The notes below the pieces were generated by a model. It was not told the DNA's origin. It searched no databases and worked only from the letters and a program-made list of their open reading frames with translations. A stretch of 27,439 nt of DNA from a virus. The stretch spans positions 1 to 27,439 of IMG/VR virus record IMGVR_UViG_3300033148_003861, one strand, 5' to 3'. Below are positions 14,263 through 23,033 of the stretch, in pieces (the first letter of the stretch is position 1; every line of letters starts with the position of its first letter). Position numbers and translations under genes: made by a program.

Positions 14263-15026
14263 TGGCTGTAAGAGTTTCACAGCAAGGTGTTATAATTGCT
14301 GTAATACCTTTGTCTGATTTAGAAGAAAACTTAACGGAAACTCTCAATAACTGGTCTGATTTACTTGAAACTAATTTAGCTACATTATTAACGCAAGATG
14401 TAGCTGATACACTTGATGCTTGGTCGGACACGACTAGTTATACTATGTTTGAGATAGCTGAAGATCTTGTGCAAGATCTTGAAGAAGATCTAAATACGAT
14501 TCCTGGAAAAGGAAATCCACATAGTTGGAAACAATCTTGGCAGGACGGTTTAGAAGTATTTCTTTTGGGAGCTGATGTCCATTATACAATTGACTTAGAT
14601 TCTTTATTTGCATTTACAGATGATGAGATAGAGGTTATCTTAGAAGATAGCCCTGACGTACATATAGTACAGGATTGCTATGATAGTATATTCTATACTC
14701 TTACAGATACACTTGAAATTACTTTATACGGAGATACTAATCTAGCAGAAAGTATGGTTTTTCAAGACTCTCTCGCATTACAACTGAACACTTATCTTGC
14801 ATTGTCAGAGAGTTTTACGTTAACTGATCTCGCTTTAACTACAGGATCACATACTAGTGCATTAGCTGATTCGATGACAATGACTGATGCAATTTCTACC
14901 TTATTACAAACTGTTGGAGTCCAAGATTTGGCTGATGATTTAAATAATTGGGATGATTCATTAGTAGCAACAGATTTTGGAGGCGATGTCCTCTATATTC
15001 GCAGGCATCTGAATGATATCCGATGA
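14262..15026 (+). CDS. Very acidic repeat-containing virion protein
   Basis: The protein has 254 residues and is very rich in Asp, Leu, Thr and Ser with almost no Lys. A short motif repeats: LNNWSD (28-33), LDAWSD (51-56) and LNNWDD (227-232), with related 'SLTD/TLTD' segments between. The start MAVRVSQQGV resembles the N-termini of many phage tail or neck proteins. It is likely a structural protein of neck or tail appendages. It is coupled to the lectin-like gene upstream (TAATG) and the adaptor gene downstream (ATGA). Confidence 0.55.
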   Translation: MAVRVSQQGVIIAVIPLSDLEENLTETLNNWSDLLETNLATLLTQDVADTLDAWSDTTSYTMFEIAEDLVQDLEEDLNTIPGKGNPHSWKQSWQDGLEVFLLGADVHYTIDLDSLFAFTDDEIEVILEDSPDVHIVQDCYDSIFYTLTDTLEITLYGDTNLAESMVFQDSLALQLNTYLALSESFTLTDLALTTGSHTSALADSMTMTDAISTLLQTVGVQDLADDLNNWDDSLVATDFGGDVLYIRRHLNDIR

Positions 15027-15664
15027 CTAAAATCGAAATACTAGATAAGGTGCGAGGAAATCTCTATGACACAGGCATGGTGCATTGGGAGAAATCGGAT
15101 TTAGATGATGCTATTCAAGATGGCTACAACGAAATTGCGCTTTTTACACAATGTATTGAGACTGTTGATACCCTTTCACTGGTAGGAAACCTCACTTACT
15201 ATAAGATGCAGGACTATTTCAGTGACTATTATCGTCCTATTGCAATGTGGAACAACCAAACTAATAAATGGTTGGAGCCTATTTCGATTATGGAATTAAA
15301 TGAATGGCATCCTCGTTGGGAAACACTAATTGGTGAGCCAATGTTTTTCAGTCCAATAGGGTTAGAATATGTTTCGATAGTTAAGAAACCTGCTACAACT
15401 GCGGGAAGCTTACTAGTATTTTATGCGTCAACTGCAAACACCCTAGCTGATGGAACTACCCCAACTATTCCTGAGGGTTCTCATAATGTTCTGGAAGATT
15501 ATGCAACTGCGATTTTGTTAGATCAAAACTTGGAGTATACCAAGGCCAAGAACTATTATGATGATTATGAGCAAAAGATCGGCGATATCGTGCGAAACTT
15601 AAATAAGCGCAGTATGCCTGACCGATTGATGACTTTGGCAAATGTTGTAGGAGTGGTGTCTTAA
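15023..15664 (+). CDS. Head-tail adaptor protein (SU10-type)
   Basis: The protein has 213 residues. It opens with a helix pair (KIEILDKVRGNLYDTGM, then SDLDDAIQDGYNEIALFTQ) followed by beta strands (TVDTLSLVGNLTYYKM) and 'EPISIMELNEWHPRW', and ends in a helical region (AKNYYDDYEQKIGDIVRNL). This is the pattern of adaptor proteins that bind below the portal in SU10-like podoviruses. Position between head genes and the nozzle-like protein agrees. Confidence 0.68.
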   Translation: MTKIEILDKVRGNLYDTGMVHWEKSDLDDAIQDGYNEIALFTQCIETVDTLSLVGNLTYYKMQDYFSDYYRPIAMWNNQTNKWLEPISIMELNEWHPRWETLIGEPMFFSPIGLEYVSIVKKPATTAGSLLVFYASTANTLADGTTPTIPEGSHNVLEDYATAILLDQNLEYTKAKNYYDDYEQKIGDIVRNLNKRSMPDRLMTLANVVGVVS

Positions 15665-16341
15665 TGTCGATTTTTTCAGATGAATATTTACAGTATTTGC
15701 TAGATCGCTCAGAGGTAGATTTCTCGCAGGCGATTCCTTGCATTTTCTATAGATTTTCACTATCGATAACACAAGGAACTTCGCAGTATACACTTCCTAC
15801 AGGAGTAATCAATATACTACGTGTGACCTGGAAAGGTGAGCGAGTATTTCCTTGGGAACACTCTGATACTAGACAGAGTAATTGGATGAAACCTCAGAAT
15901 CTATCATCCCAAGGCAAGCCAAAATTTTATCTTTCTAGGGAATATGGGTATGGACAAATAAAATTCCATCCAATTCCTAATGAGACAGTAGCTGCTGATG
16001 ACACTAATATATACGGTTCTGATATCGCTAATCGTGTTATTATTTCCGCATACCGGCTTGCTGATCCTACTGGGACTACTTATCGGCTACCGGAAGCTAT
16101 TAGAGAACGGATGGGCAAATACTATGCGATGTATAAGGCTTATCAGCGGGAAGGTAAGGGACAGGATTTAATAGCCGCGGCATATTTTGAACGAAAGCAT
16201 AAGTTGGCACTAAGTCAATTTAGAAAAATTATTATGAAGATTCCAGCAGCCATTCAATTACAGTTTGGGCCTACTGGAATGCATCGTGATAATAAACCTG
16301 CAAAACCATTAATGCCTTCGGATGGCGCATGGGGTTGGTAG
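15664..16341 (+). CDS. Second adaptor/tail-connector-like protein
   Basis: The protein has 225 residues. It shares the general pattern of the preceding adaptor: an N-terminal helix with beta strands (FSLSITQGTSQYTLP, VINILRVTWKGERVFPW), a 'YGQIKFHPIP' strand and a helical end (MGKYYAMYKAYQREGKGQ, AAAYFERKHKLALSQF). It is probably a second ring or completion protein of the head-tail connector. The TAATG overlap with the gene upstream supports joint translation. It could instead be a long tail-fibre adaptor. Confidence 0.6.
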   Translation: MSIFSDEYLQYLLDRSEVDFSQAIPCIFYRFSLSITQGTSQYTLPTGVINILRVTWKGERVFPWEHSDTRQSNWMKPQNLSSQGKPKFYLSREYGYGQIKFHPIPNETVAADDTNIYGSDIANRVIISAYRLADPTGTTYRLPEAIRERMGKYYAMYKAYQREGKGQDLIAAAYFERKHKLALSQFRKIIMKIPAAIQLQFGPTGMHRDNKPAKPLMPSDGAWGW

Positions 16342-17691
16342 ATGCCGATTATAGATGTAGTAAGATTGCAACGGAAGTTAAAAAATTTCCTAGTTGATAA
16401 GGGAATAGTATCTCCTCGTAGCTATCTAACTCTCGATAACTTGGATGCATTGGGGGAAGGAATTGAAGGGGCTACTAGAAGCATGCCTCCACAAGTAGGT
16501 ATCCCTGGTTTTTTGGCAAGTAAGGGAATGGGGGCAGCTGTAGACGTTGCCAAGAATGTTGACATTGATGCCTTGATGCGTGGGATAAAAGAGTATCAGG
16601 ATGTTTTTAATCTTTCAGTACTGCCTTTAGCTAAGCGTTCCGCAGTATCTTTGAAAAAACTTTCACATCAGTTAGAGATTCCAGATATTATGGAGTTTTT
16701 GGCAAAAAGATACCAACGCGAAGATGTAAATTTTCCTTTTAGTAGAGGAGGGCGGGAAGCTACTTATTTTAAAGCTGGACCTGCAAAATCTGGAGAAATA
16801 TATAGTCAATTTTCTGATAACTTAGTAGAAGGAGGCCCTGTAGCAGTTATCGTGAAGGCAAGGCCAAAAAATCCTCTAGTTCTTCATAAAAGAAGGATTT
16901 TTGATGATTCAGGACATACTCTAGAGAGACTCTTAGGAGAACGAGGGTTTAGAGAATTAAGTTCTTTTTTGAGTGGTGGACAAAAAGGCGTTTACAAAGG
17001 ACAATCCTCTCTGAATAAGTGGAAATCTATTACTACTTCTAAAGATGTAGATATTTTAATAGAAAGGCTCTCGAAGTTAACTGGAGAATCTAAGAATAAA
17101 TTGAAAGATCTAAAGGATGCACTTAACTTTCAGAGAACTCAAGCTACGTATCAGGGTGATCCTTATTTTCTTGTAAAAGACTTCCTGATGCACAACATTG
17201 CCAAGAAAAAAGGCTATGATTCTATTATTCGTAATACTTTTGGATCTGGAGAATTAGATTTTGAAACAATTGGCAAAGGCAATGCTTCTACTATCACTGA
17301 TGAAGCTCTAGCAATGTTTAAGGCTAAGAGGAAGGGAATTAAGAAATCAGTGGATAAGTTATTTAGTCAGGAGAGTATAGTAGAAGCATTGCCCCCAAAG
17401 AAAGCATCTTCTACTAGGGCAACAGAAAGTTCTCATACAAATTTACAAGCTTTGGATAAACCTAGAGTATCAATAACTCCTAAATGGAATATACCTCCTC
17501 CAAAAACAACGATACTTAACAATCTCCTAAGCATGAAAAAACCTAATAATCTTGGTTTTGTTGCAGCACAAAATCACCAATTAGGAAATAAACGTTATGA
17601 CTTTGATAATTCTATCTGGGCTAAGAAAGCTCTCTGGTTGTTAAATCAGGATTTGGATAATTTTGGGCTAAGAAAGCTCTCTGGTTGTTAA
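16342..17691 (+). CDS. Accessory virion-block protein, possible ADP-ribosyltransferase-like domain, C-terminus broken
   Basis: The annotated frame has 449 residues, but its last residues (after WLLNQDLDN, ending FGLRKLSGC) are the product of a 47-bp tandem duplication. With one copy removed the frame continues into the next ORF, giving 513 residues ending ELYKKVF at 17930. The centre contains FSRGGREATYFKAGPAKSGE, then VAVIVKARPKNPLVLHK (168-183) and KGYDSIIRNTFGSGELDF (290-307). The 'NPL' strand, later 'GYDSII' and acidic end resemble ART-PolyVal-type ADP-ribosyltransferases; this is a pattern match only and the canonical triad is not clear. The remainder is helical and basic. It starts directly after the adaptor stop. 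Confidence 0.5.
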   Translation: MPIIDVVRLQRKLKNFLVDKGIVSPRSYLTLDNLDALGEGIEGATRSMPPQVGIPGFLASKGMGAAVDVAKNVDIDALMRGIKEYQDVFNLSVLPLAKRSAVSLKKLSHQLEIPDIMEFLAKRYQREDVNFPFSRGGREATYFKAGPAKSGEIYSQFSDNLVEGGPVAVIVKARPKNPLVLHKRRIFDDSGHTLERLLGERGFRELSSFLSGGQKGVYKGQSSLNKWKSITTSKDVDILIERLSKLTGESKNKLKDLKDALNFQRTQATYQGDPYFLVKDFLMHNIAKKKGYDSIIRNTFGSGELDFETIGKGNASTITDEALAMFKAKRKGIKKSVDKLFSQESIVEALPPKKASSTRATESSHTNLQALDKPRVSITPKWNIPPPKTTILNNLLSMKKPNNLGFVAAQNHQLGNKRYDFDNSIWAKKALWLLNQDLDNFGLRKLSGC

Positions 17692-17710
17692 ATCAGGATT
17701 TGGATAATTT
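17617..17710 (+). repeat. Perfect 47-bp tandem duplication
   Basis: Bases 17617-17663 and 17664-17710 are identical over 47 bases, beginning TGGGCTAAGAAAGC and ending GGATAATTT. Forty-seven is not a multiple of three, so the duplication shifts the frame and creates a stop at 17689-17691. It may be a real mutation or an assembly artefact. Confidence 0.95.
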
Positions 17711-17930
17711 GGCAGATAAAATTAAAGATGTTCTCTATCCGTTTGTAAACAATAAAAGTATTACTAAAAAACAATATTCTGATACTGTAGCTACTGTAAA
17801 GAGTGTTACCAATCGCATGAAGGCACTAGAGTACGGTCCTTCAAAAGTGTTAGACAACCTTTCTCTCACTCTTGCAGACAAAGGTGTCCCTCCTATTATC
17901 ATTCAAGAACTTTACAAGAAGGTTTTTTAA
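17685..17930 (+). pseudogene. Displaced C-terminal part of the 16342 gene
   Basis: The frame opens inside the second copy of the duplicated sequence; TTG 17685 is the formal start and there is no ribosome site. It encodes about 81 residues, helical and basic (ADKIKDVLYPFVNNKSITKK) ending ELYKKVF. It is in frame with the 16342 gene once one 47-bp copy is removed. Its stop overlaps the nozzle gene start as TAATG, the usual junction here, so it is the natural end of the upstream gene. Confidence 0.7.
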
Positions 17931-20659
17931 TGGCAGATATCACAAGAAAAGATTGGGCGCGTGGTTATATTCCTTCACAGGATCGGACTAACGGTGATCC
18001 ACGTGGTTTACTGCGAATGGATAATCTGCATTTAGATGAGGATAATGTACTATCACTGACGCGAGGATCGGAAAGAATCAATACTACAGCTTTTGGTGGA
18101 ACAGTCCACACTTGTTATTCTAAGTATGTCCTTACTACAAAATGGTATTATGCAGCTCTTTCTGATGGTTCCGTTCGCCGTTCTTCTGATAATTTCACTT
18201 CTGAAACTATGGTAGTTAACCCTGGAGAAGGGAATTTAGGAAGAGCATCTTTTGGTTCTTCTCTTGGATGCATATTCACTTTCTCAGGGGGACAAAAAGG
18301 ACGAAAGCGCGAATATTTGAAGGATGGCACTTTACAGACCTTCAATTGTACTCCTGAAACTCCTACAGAAGCTCCTGTTATTAATGCGATTAATCAACCA
18401 GTCCAATGGGTATTTGAAGATCCTTGGATTGGAGGAGATTGGTCTATAGTAGAAAATGAAGGCTTAAATTTAACTGTAGGTACTACCTACGCACAATTTG
18501 ATACCGCAGATTCAGGATCAGGCACCCCGTCAGTGTATAAAGCTGTAATACTAAATACAAGTGAAATAGATACTCGGGTGGAAGGTAACTCCGAGTATTT
18601 ACAAGATGATGGGTTTAGTATTGCAGTTCGTATTCAAGATTCAGCACTGTTAAATAGAGTACGGATAGAATTTATTGCCGATGATATAGATGAAACGAAA
18701 AACTATTACTGGAAAGAGTGGGATAATCGAAGTAATTCTCCTTTCTTGATGGGTAAATCTGCGTGGACTACCCTTAAATGTAATCGTTGGGAGTTTATTC
18801 GTGAAGGTGTTGATAACGATTTTAATTGGAGCACAATTGTAGGAATGAAAGTTATAGTAGAGTCTACCTCTGCTATGCAAGGCAATGCTATTGCAGATGT
18901 TCGTTTTACAGGGGGTGAAGAAGGAAAGTTACATGGACTCTATGACTATATTCAAGTAAATGTCTCCAACAATGGTGTATATGTTGCCAAATCGGGAATG
19001 TCTCCTGCAAAAGAATCAGTATTTGTTTCAAAAGGTTATGTAACCCTAGATATTCAAGTTCCCACTGATGATGAATCTATCAATGAGATTTGGATCTTTA
19101 GACGGAGTTCGGATTATACTAAAGCAGAGATTATTCCAGAAGGATCTCGTCCTGAACTTGATGCCTACTATTTTGTTGCTAAATTAGAACAGGTTGGGGG
19201 AGTTTTTCCTCCTTCAGTGGAAGATAAGACATCTGATCTTGAAGCCCTTGGGGATAATCTAATCTATCGCACCAACTTTATTTCATTACTTGAATATCCC
19301 GATGATATCCTAGGTTTTATTCCTGAATATAACGGGCGTGCGATTTATTTGACTTTTAAGGAAGTCTTGTTTTCTGATTTGCGAGATCCTGGTCTTATTG
19401 ACAATTCTGCTACAATTAAACTTAGTGGTGATCCAACACAAAAGAATTTATGGATAGCTAAGACTCACCCTAGCCAATTCTATATAGGGGCTACGAATGA
19501 AATATATATCTTGAGAGGAAAGTTACAATACTTGCCCGATGGTTCTATGAATGTTCATGTGGATAGTCTGGGGATTGATACTTTACCTCTTGCAGCACAG
19601 GTAGATGAGAGCAAGGGTATCCTATATTTTATTGCCGCAGATGGAGTAAAGTATATTAATGGCTCAGAAATTGGGGATATTTCTGGTAATCTTAAGCTGT
19701 TATTTGAAGGTCATACACGCTATGAGATGCCTGGAATTAAAATCTATACTTATGACACTGCTGTATATCCAATTGCAATTGCTAAAGGAAAGCTCTGGAT
19801 TTCAGTTCCTCTAGTTGCAGGGGTCGAAGGAGGTGATGCACGTATCTTGTTTGTCTATGACATTGCTAAGCAATACTGGACAACAGTTTTTAACAATCCC
19901 GCATATTTGTTTACTGAAGAGGATGGTGGATTACTCTCTGGTTTTGGTGGCTACATGCGAGAATTGGATACCGGAACGCTATTGGATGGAGCTGTCGGAC
20001 AGCGAATCTTTTTTGAAACTATTGCTGATGATAATAATCAACCTCGCAATCGTAAGGATGTTTTTACCTTTAAGATTACCGCAGATAGTGGTAATGAACC
20101 CGTGCGGATTCTAATTGCAAAGGATGGCTCGGATTTATTCTATGAAATAGGAGAACAACGCTTTGATGGAAAGTCAGAAAAACTTGTTTCAATTGCAGAA
20201 ACAATTGGTCTTGGAAAGTCTTTTGCGGTTCGTTTAAGAGCTGATTCTCTTTCCGTCTTTAAACTATATCACTTCTCAATTGAATATGATGCCAGACCAG
20301 AACAACTTACTTATATCCGAATACCCAATACAAATTTGGGAACGCCTTCTCGAAAAAGATTTGTTAACTTTCCCTTTGTTATTGATACCCTTGACCATGA
20401 ATGTGAATTCTTTCCATTGATAGACAATGTAGTTGCGGGAAGTTCGTCATTAGTACAAACAGCTTCAAAACTAACACATATCCACTATTTTTATCCTACA
20501 ACTTTGACTGATCCTATGCAAGATGAGTTTGTTGGGACAGATATTGGGGGTATAATTTGTGGTTTTTTTGAATTTTATGGAGTAGATTTTGAGGAAATTG
20601 TAAGTGAAAAATTGCCAATTCCTGTCAAGAGTATGCTCATTCCTGGAAGTGATTATTGA
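17930..20659 (+). CDS. Tail nozzle-like protein, ends at an in-frame TGA
   Basis: The 909-residue product is a large beta-rich protein with short strands throughout (YYAALSDGSVRRSS, TFSGGQKGRKREYL, LYFIAADGVKYINGSEI), suggesting a propeller like the tail-nozzle proteins of podoviruses (T7 gp12 type). It probably forms the tube below the adaptor ring. The last 112 residues are the first of three related modules. TGA 20657-20659 ends this frame, but the same frame remains open to 21562, so the full protein may have 1210 codons before the stop. The TGA lies where the neighbouring modules have Gly (GGA). TAATG links it to the gene upstream. Confidence 0.72.
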   Translation: MADITRKDWARGYIPSQDRTNGDPRGLLRMDNLHLDEDNVLSLTRGSERINTTAFGGTVHTCYSKYVLTTKWYYAALSDGSVRRSSDNFTSETMVVNPGEGNLGRASFGSSLGCIFTFSGGQKGRKREYLKDGTLQTFNCTPETPTEAPVINAINQPVQWVFEDPWIGGDWSIVENEGLNLTVGTTYAQFDTADSGSGTPSVYKAVILNTSEIDTRVEGNSEYLQDDGFSIAVRIQDSALLNRVRIEFIADDIDETKNYYWKEWDNRSNSPFLMGKSAWTTLKCNRWEFIREGVDNDFNWSTIVGMKVIVESTSAMQGNAIADVRFTGGEEGKLHGLYDYIQVNVSNNGVYVAKSGMSPAKESVFVSKGYVTLDIQVPTDDESINEIWIFRRSSDYTKAEIIPEGSRPELDAYYFVAKLEQVGGVFPPSVEDKTSDLEALGDNLIYRTNFISLLEYPDDILGFIPEYNGRAIYLTFKEVLFSDLRDPGLIDNSATIKLSGDPTQKNLWIAKTHPSQFYIGATNEIYILRGKLQYLPDGSMNVHVDSLGIDTLPLAAQVDESKGILYFIAADGVKYINGSEIGDISGNLKLLFEGHTRYEMPGIKIYTYDTAVYPIAIAKGKLWISVPLVAGVEGGDARILFVYDIAKQYWTTVFNNPAYLFTEEDGGLLSGFGGYMRELDTGTLLDGAVGQRIFFETIADDNNQPRNRKDVFTFKITADSGNEPVRILIAKDGSDLFYEIGEQRFDGKSEKLVSIAETIGLGKSFAVRLRADSLSVFKLYHFSIEYDARPEQLTYIRIPNTNLGTPSRKRFVNFPFVIDTLDHECEFFPLIDNVVAGSSSLVQTASKLTHIHYFYPTTLTDPMQDEFVGTDIGGIICGFFEFYGVDFEEIVSEKLPIPVKSMLIPGSDY

Positions 20660-21232
20660 AATCCTAATAGAAAGCGGCACTCAAGTTATAAGTTTGTTAT
20701 TAACACGCGCGGGCAGCCAGTCCAATTTACTCCGCGCATTGACCAAACCTGGTATCCTACAGCTACATACACTACTAGTGAAAAGCAGACAGTAGAGTAT
20801 TTCTTTACTACTGATACAATTGGGATTGACATTGGTGGGCGTCTTGATTCGCTCGCTAGTACACCTTTTGAGTTTTATGGTAATATTGTTCCACAAACGA
20901 TAGAGATACTTCCCGATAGACTACGCGAGTTTAGAATTCCTGAAAATAACTACGGACATGCAGCTAAAAAACGTCTCCGCACGATGCCAATGACGATTAA
21001 CACCAATGGAGAGGATGTAACCTTTACACCTTATATAGACAATGTTGCGCAAACTCCGACAACTTTAAATACTCCAGTAAAGCAAACAACTTTTCATTAC
21101 TTTAGTACAGATGTGTTTGGCATTGATTACAGTGGAGAGCTAGTAGCTACTACGAATACACCCTTTGAATTTTATGGATTAGAGAAACCTGAAGGAGTAG
21201 AGGTACTTCCTGTAGCAAAGAAATTTGACCAA
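20321..21232 (+). repeat. Three tandem beta modules of about 100 residues
   Basis: The modules begin at linkers IPNTNLGTPSRKR, IPGSDY-TGA-NPNRKR and IPENNYGHAAKKR, with the Gly/TGA position at codons 804, 910 and 1009 of the gene. Each module contains 'FTPxID' or 'FFPLID', a 'THIHYF/VEYFF/TFHYF' strand, 'GTDIGG/GIDIGG/GIDYSG' and '(F)FEFYG'. The nucleotide sequences have diverged, so the duplication is old. Confidence 0.8.
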
Positions 21233-21562
21233 GTAAATCTTAAAGTAGATAGACTCGCAAAACTTCAGCGTTTGCGTCTTCGGGCAATAACGGAAGAAAA
21301 CGCAATTCAGTTAGTTATTAAAACTGAGGCTGAGGTTACTTTACCTAACATGACTGGTACTTCAGGTATCCATACTATAGACATTCCAACTACTCCAAAT
21401 ACCGACGATGTTTGGGAAATCATGTTACCAAAAGGTGTCTATGGAACCAGTTTTAGGTTTGAACTTGGGCCTACTAGTACTCCTTTCCATAGGTATGAAT
21501 TACAAGTACTAATGGTACAGAGTGGAGTACATGCAGATCCTAAATGGGTTAAATTAAAGTAA
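20660..21562 (+). CDS. In-frame C-terminal extension of the nozzle-like protein
   Basis: This 300-codon stretch is in the same frame as the nozzle gene and follows its TGA directly with no other stop. It holds modules two and three (FTPRIDQTW..., TPFEFYG at both module ends) and a C-terminal beta domain ending VHADPKWVKLK. ATG 20984 would give a 192-residue protein, but it starts inside module three and has no ribosome site, so an independent gene is unlikely. It could be made by readthrough of the UGA, or be untranslated if the TGA is a real nonsense mutation. TAATG joins it to the next gene. Confidence 0.6.
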   Translation, partial: NPNRKRHSSYKFVINTRGQPVQFTPRIDQTWYPTATYTTSEKQTVEYFFTTDTIGIDIGGRLDSLASTPFEFYGNIVPQTIEILPDRLREFRIPENNYGHAAKKRLRTMPMTINTNGEDVTFTPYIDNVAQTPTTLNTPVKQTTFHYFSTDVFGIDYSGELVATTNTPFEFYGLEKPEGVEVLPVAKKFDQVNLKVDRLAKLQRLRLRAITEENAIQLVIKTEAEVTLPNMTGTSGIHTIDIPTTPNTDDVWEIMLPKGVYGTSFRFELGPTSTPFHRYELQVLMVQSGVHADPKWVKLK

Positions 21563-23031
21563 TGGCATACTACTACGACGCACGAGAAACATATAGTATC
21601 ACTATCCCCGAGTACGATGTCGAGGAAGGTACCGAAACTTGGTTGGGAACTACTGATGATGCGTTTGTGCGCAATGATAAGATTTATTGGTTCGTTCAAG
21701 ACAATCAGGTAACTGATGATACTCCGTATTTGTTAGTACTTGATAAGGGTAGTACTATCTGGCGGCGTGTTTGGGAGGATACTTCTTATAGTTTAAGTAG
21801 CTATTGCTATAATCCAACTAATGATAGGTTTACTATTTGTTGTACTTACTGGGCAAGTCCTAATCTAACACAGTATTTTTATGAATTTGACTTTGTTGAA
21901 GAGACATTTTCTTTTATCACGAGTAGAGTTGATGTTATTATAAATTCTTTTGGTACTTTTGGCGCTCCGCAGCACGCTAATAGTGGAATAGACAAGTTGT
22001 ATACGGGACACCTAGGCTACTGTAATTATTACAATGGGAGTAGTTGGGAAGCTGATGTACTTATTGACCCTCTCGGTCTAGTTGATGTTAACTTAGAAGT
22101 CGTTAAAAATATTTTTGTAGACTCTAATGGTGATGTAATTATACTCCATCACCATTATGCTACTGCTGCTTATGATTCAGATACTACTTGGTATTTTGTC
22201 CATCTAGAAGCAGATTTATCTGCAATAACATACACTTTCATTGTATATGAACATTTTTCAACTGATGTTGAGTTTGAGGTTGATGAAGTTTGGCAGCCGA
22301 CTATAACAGAGTTTGGTAATAAAATTTTTATAGCAATGTCGGAGTCGATGCTTACACCTACCGGAAGTGGAAACTTTCAGAATGTAGTTTATGAGTTTAG
22401 TTCTTACACTGTAGAGCCAGCTACTAAAGTTCGCCATGTTGTGTTTGGATATGATACACCTCAGAATGCATACTATCACTATTCAGTACCTACTTTTCTT
22501 CTCAATGATTCTAACCAATTAGAAGTAGGCTGGGGAGGTTCTCCTTATAGTTCTGGACACCCTGAATGGTATGGCGAATGGCCGATTTTTTGGTCACGCA
22601 CGTATAATGGAGCTACTTTTGAAACTGCCATTGAGTTATTAGATGTCAATTTAGATCCTCCTTGGGCATTACGTAGTCAGTACTCTTCAACTAAGGTTTT
22701 TCTGATAAAAGCACTCTGGTCTGAGGGTACCTATGCTTTTACATATGGCCAATGGGATAAACCGGGTCTAGAAGATAATTATTCTTCAGCAATATTCCTT
22801 CGTCTAGAGCCTTCTTCAGCTGAGATAGTCATAGATTTCGCGGATTACTTTACTTTGGTAGATACAATTGATTTTCCCTCTGAAAGTATTGGAGAAACTT
22901 GCCATGAAGTAAAAGTAGGCTCTGCGTATTGTACATACTGGAAAGATAAAGACAATGGAGATGAACAAGACGTAAACTCTCCCTATTGTCAAGAATGGAA
23001 AACCATTACAAATACTTTCTGTACGAGTTAA
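21562..23031 (+). CDS. Beta-propeller-like tail protein
   Basis: The protein has 489 residues, rich in Tyr, Trp, Asp and Ser. Repeated short strand blocks with aromatic ends (DKIYWFVQDNQV, GNKIFIAMSES, PIFWSRTYNGATF, RSQYSSTKVFLIKALW) suggest a sialidase/BNR-like propeller, usual in tail or appendage proteins. There is no signal peptide. The end has four or five Cys. It is joined to the nozzle extension by TAATG. Whether it binds or hydrolyses a sugar cannot be told from the sequence. Confidence 0.55.
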   Translation: MAYYYDARETYSITIPEYDVEEGTETWLGTTDDAFVRNDKIYWFVQDNQVTDDTPYLLVLDKGSTIWRRVWEDTSYSLSSYCYNPTNDRFTICCTYWASPNLTQYFYEFDFVEETFSFITSRVDVIINSFGTFGAPQHANSGIDKLYTGHLGYCNYYNGSSWEADVLIDPLGLVDVNLEVVKNIFVDSNGDVIILHHHYATAAYDSDTTWYFVHLEADLSAITYTFIVYEHFSTDVEFEVDEVWQPTITEFGNKIFIAMSESMLTPTGSGNFQNVVYEFSSYTVEPATKVRHVVFGYDTPQNAYYHYSVPTFLLNDSNQLEVGWGGSPYSSGHPEWYGEWPIFWSRTYNGATFETAIELLDVNLDPPWALRSQYSSTKVFLIKALWSEGTYAFTYGQWDKPGLEDNYSSAIFLRLEPSSAEIVIDFADYFTLVDTIDFPSESIGETCHEVKVGSAYCTYWKDKDNGDEQDVNSPYCQEWKTITNTFCTS

Positions 23032-23033
23032 TT

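Noticed and set aside
20984-21562. Separate gene of 192 residues from ATG 20984
   Set aside because: It starts inside the third repeat module, has no ribosome site, and is in frame with an open region right back to the nozzle TGA.
22986-23033. ATG 22986 as start of the coiled-coil gene
   Set aside because: It lies within the preceding gene; ATG 23034 begins just after that gene's stop and gives a clean coiled coil.
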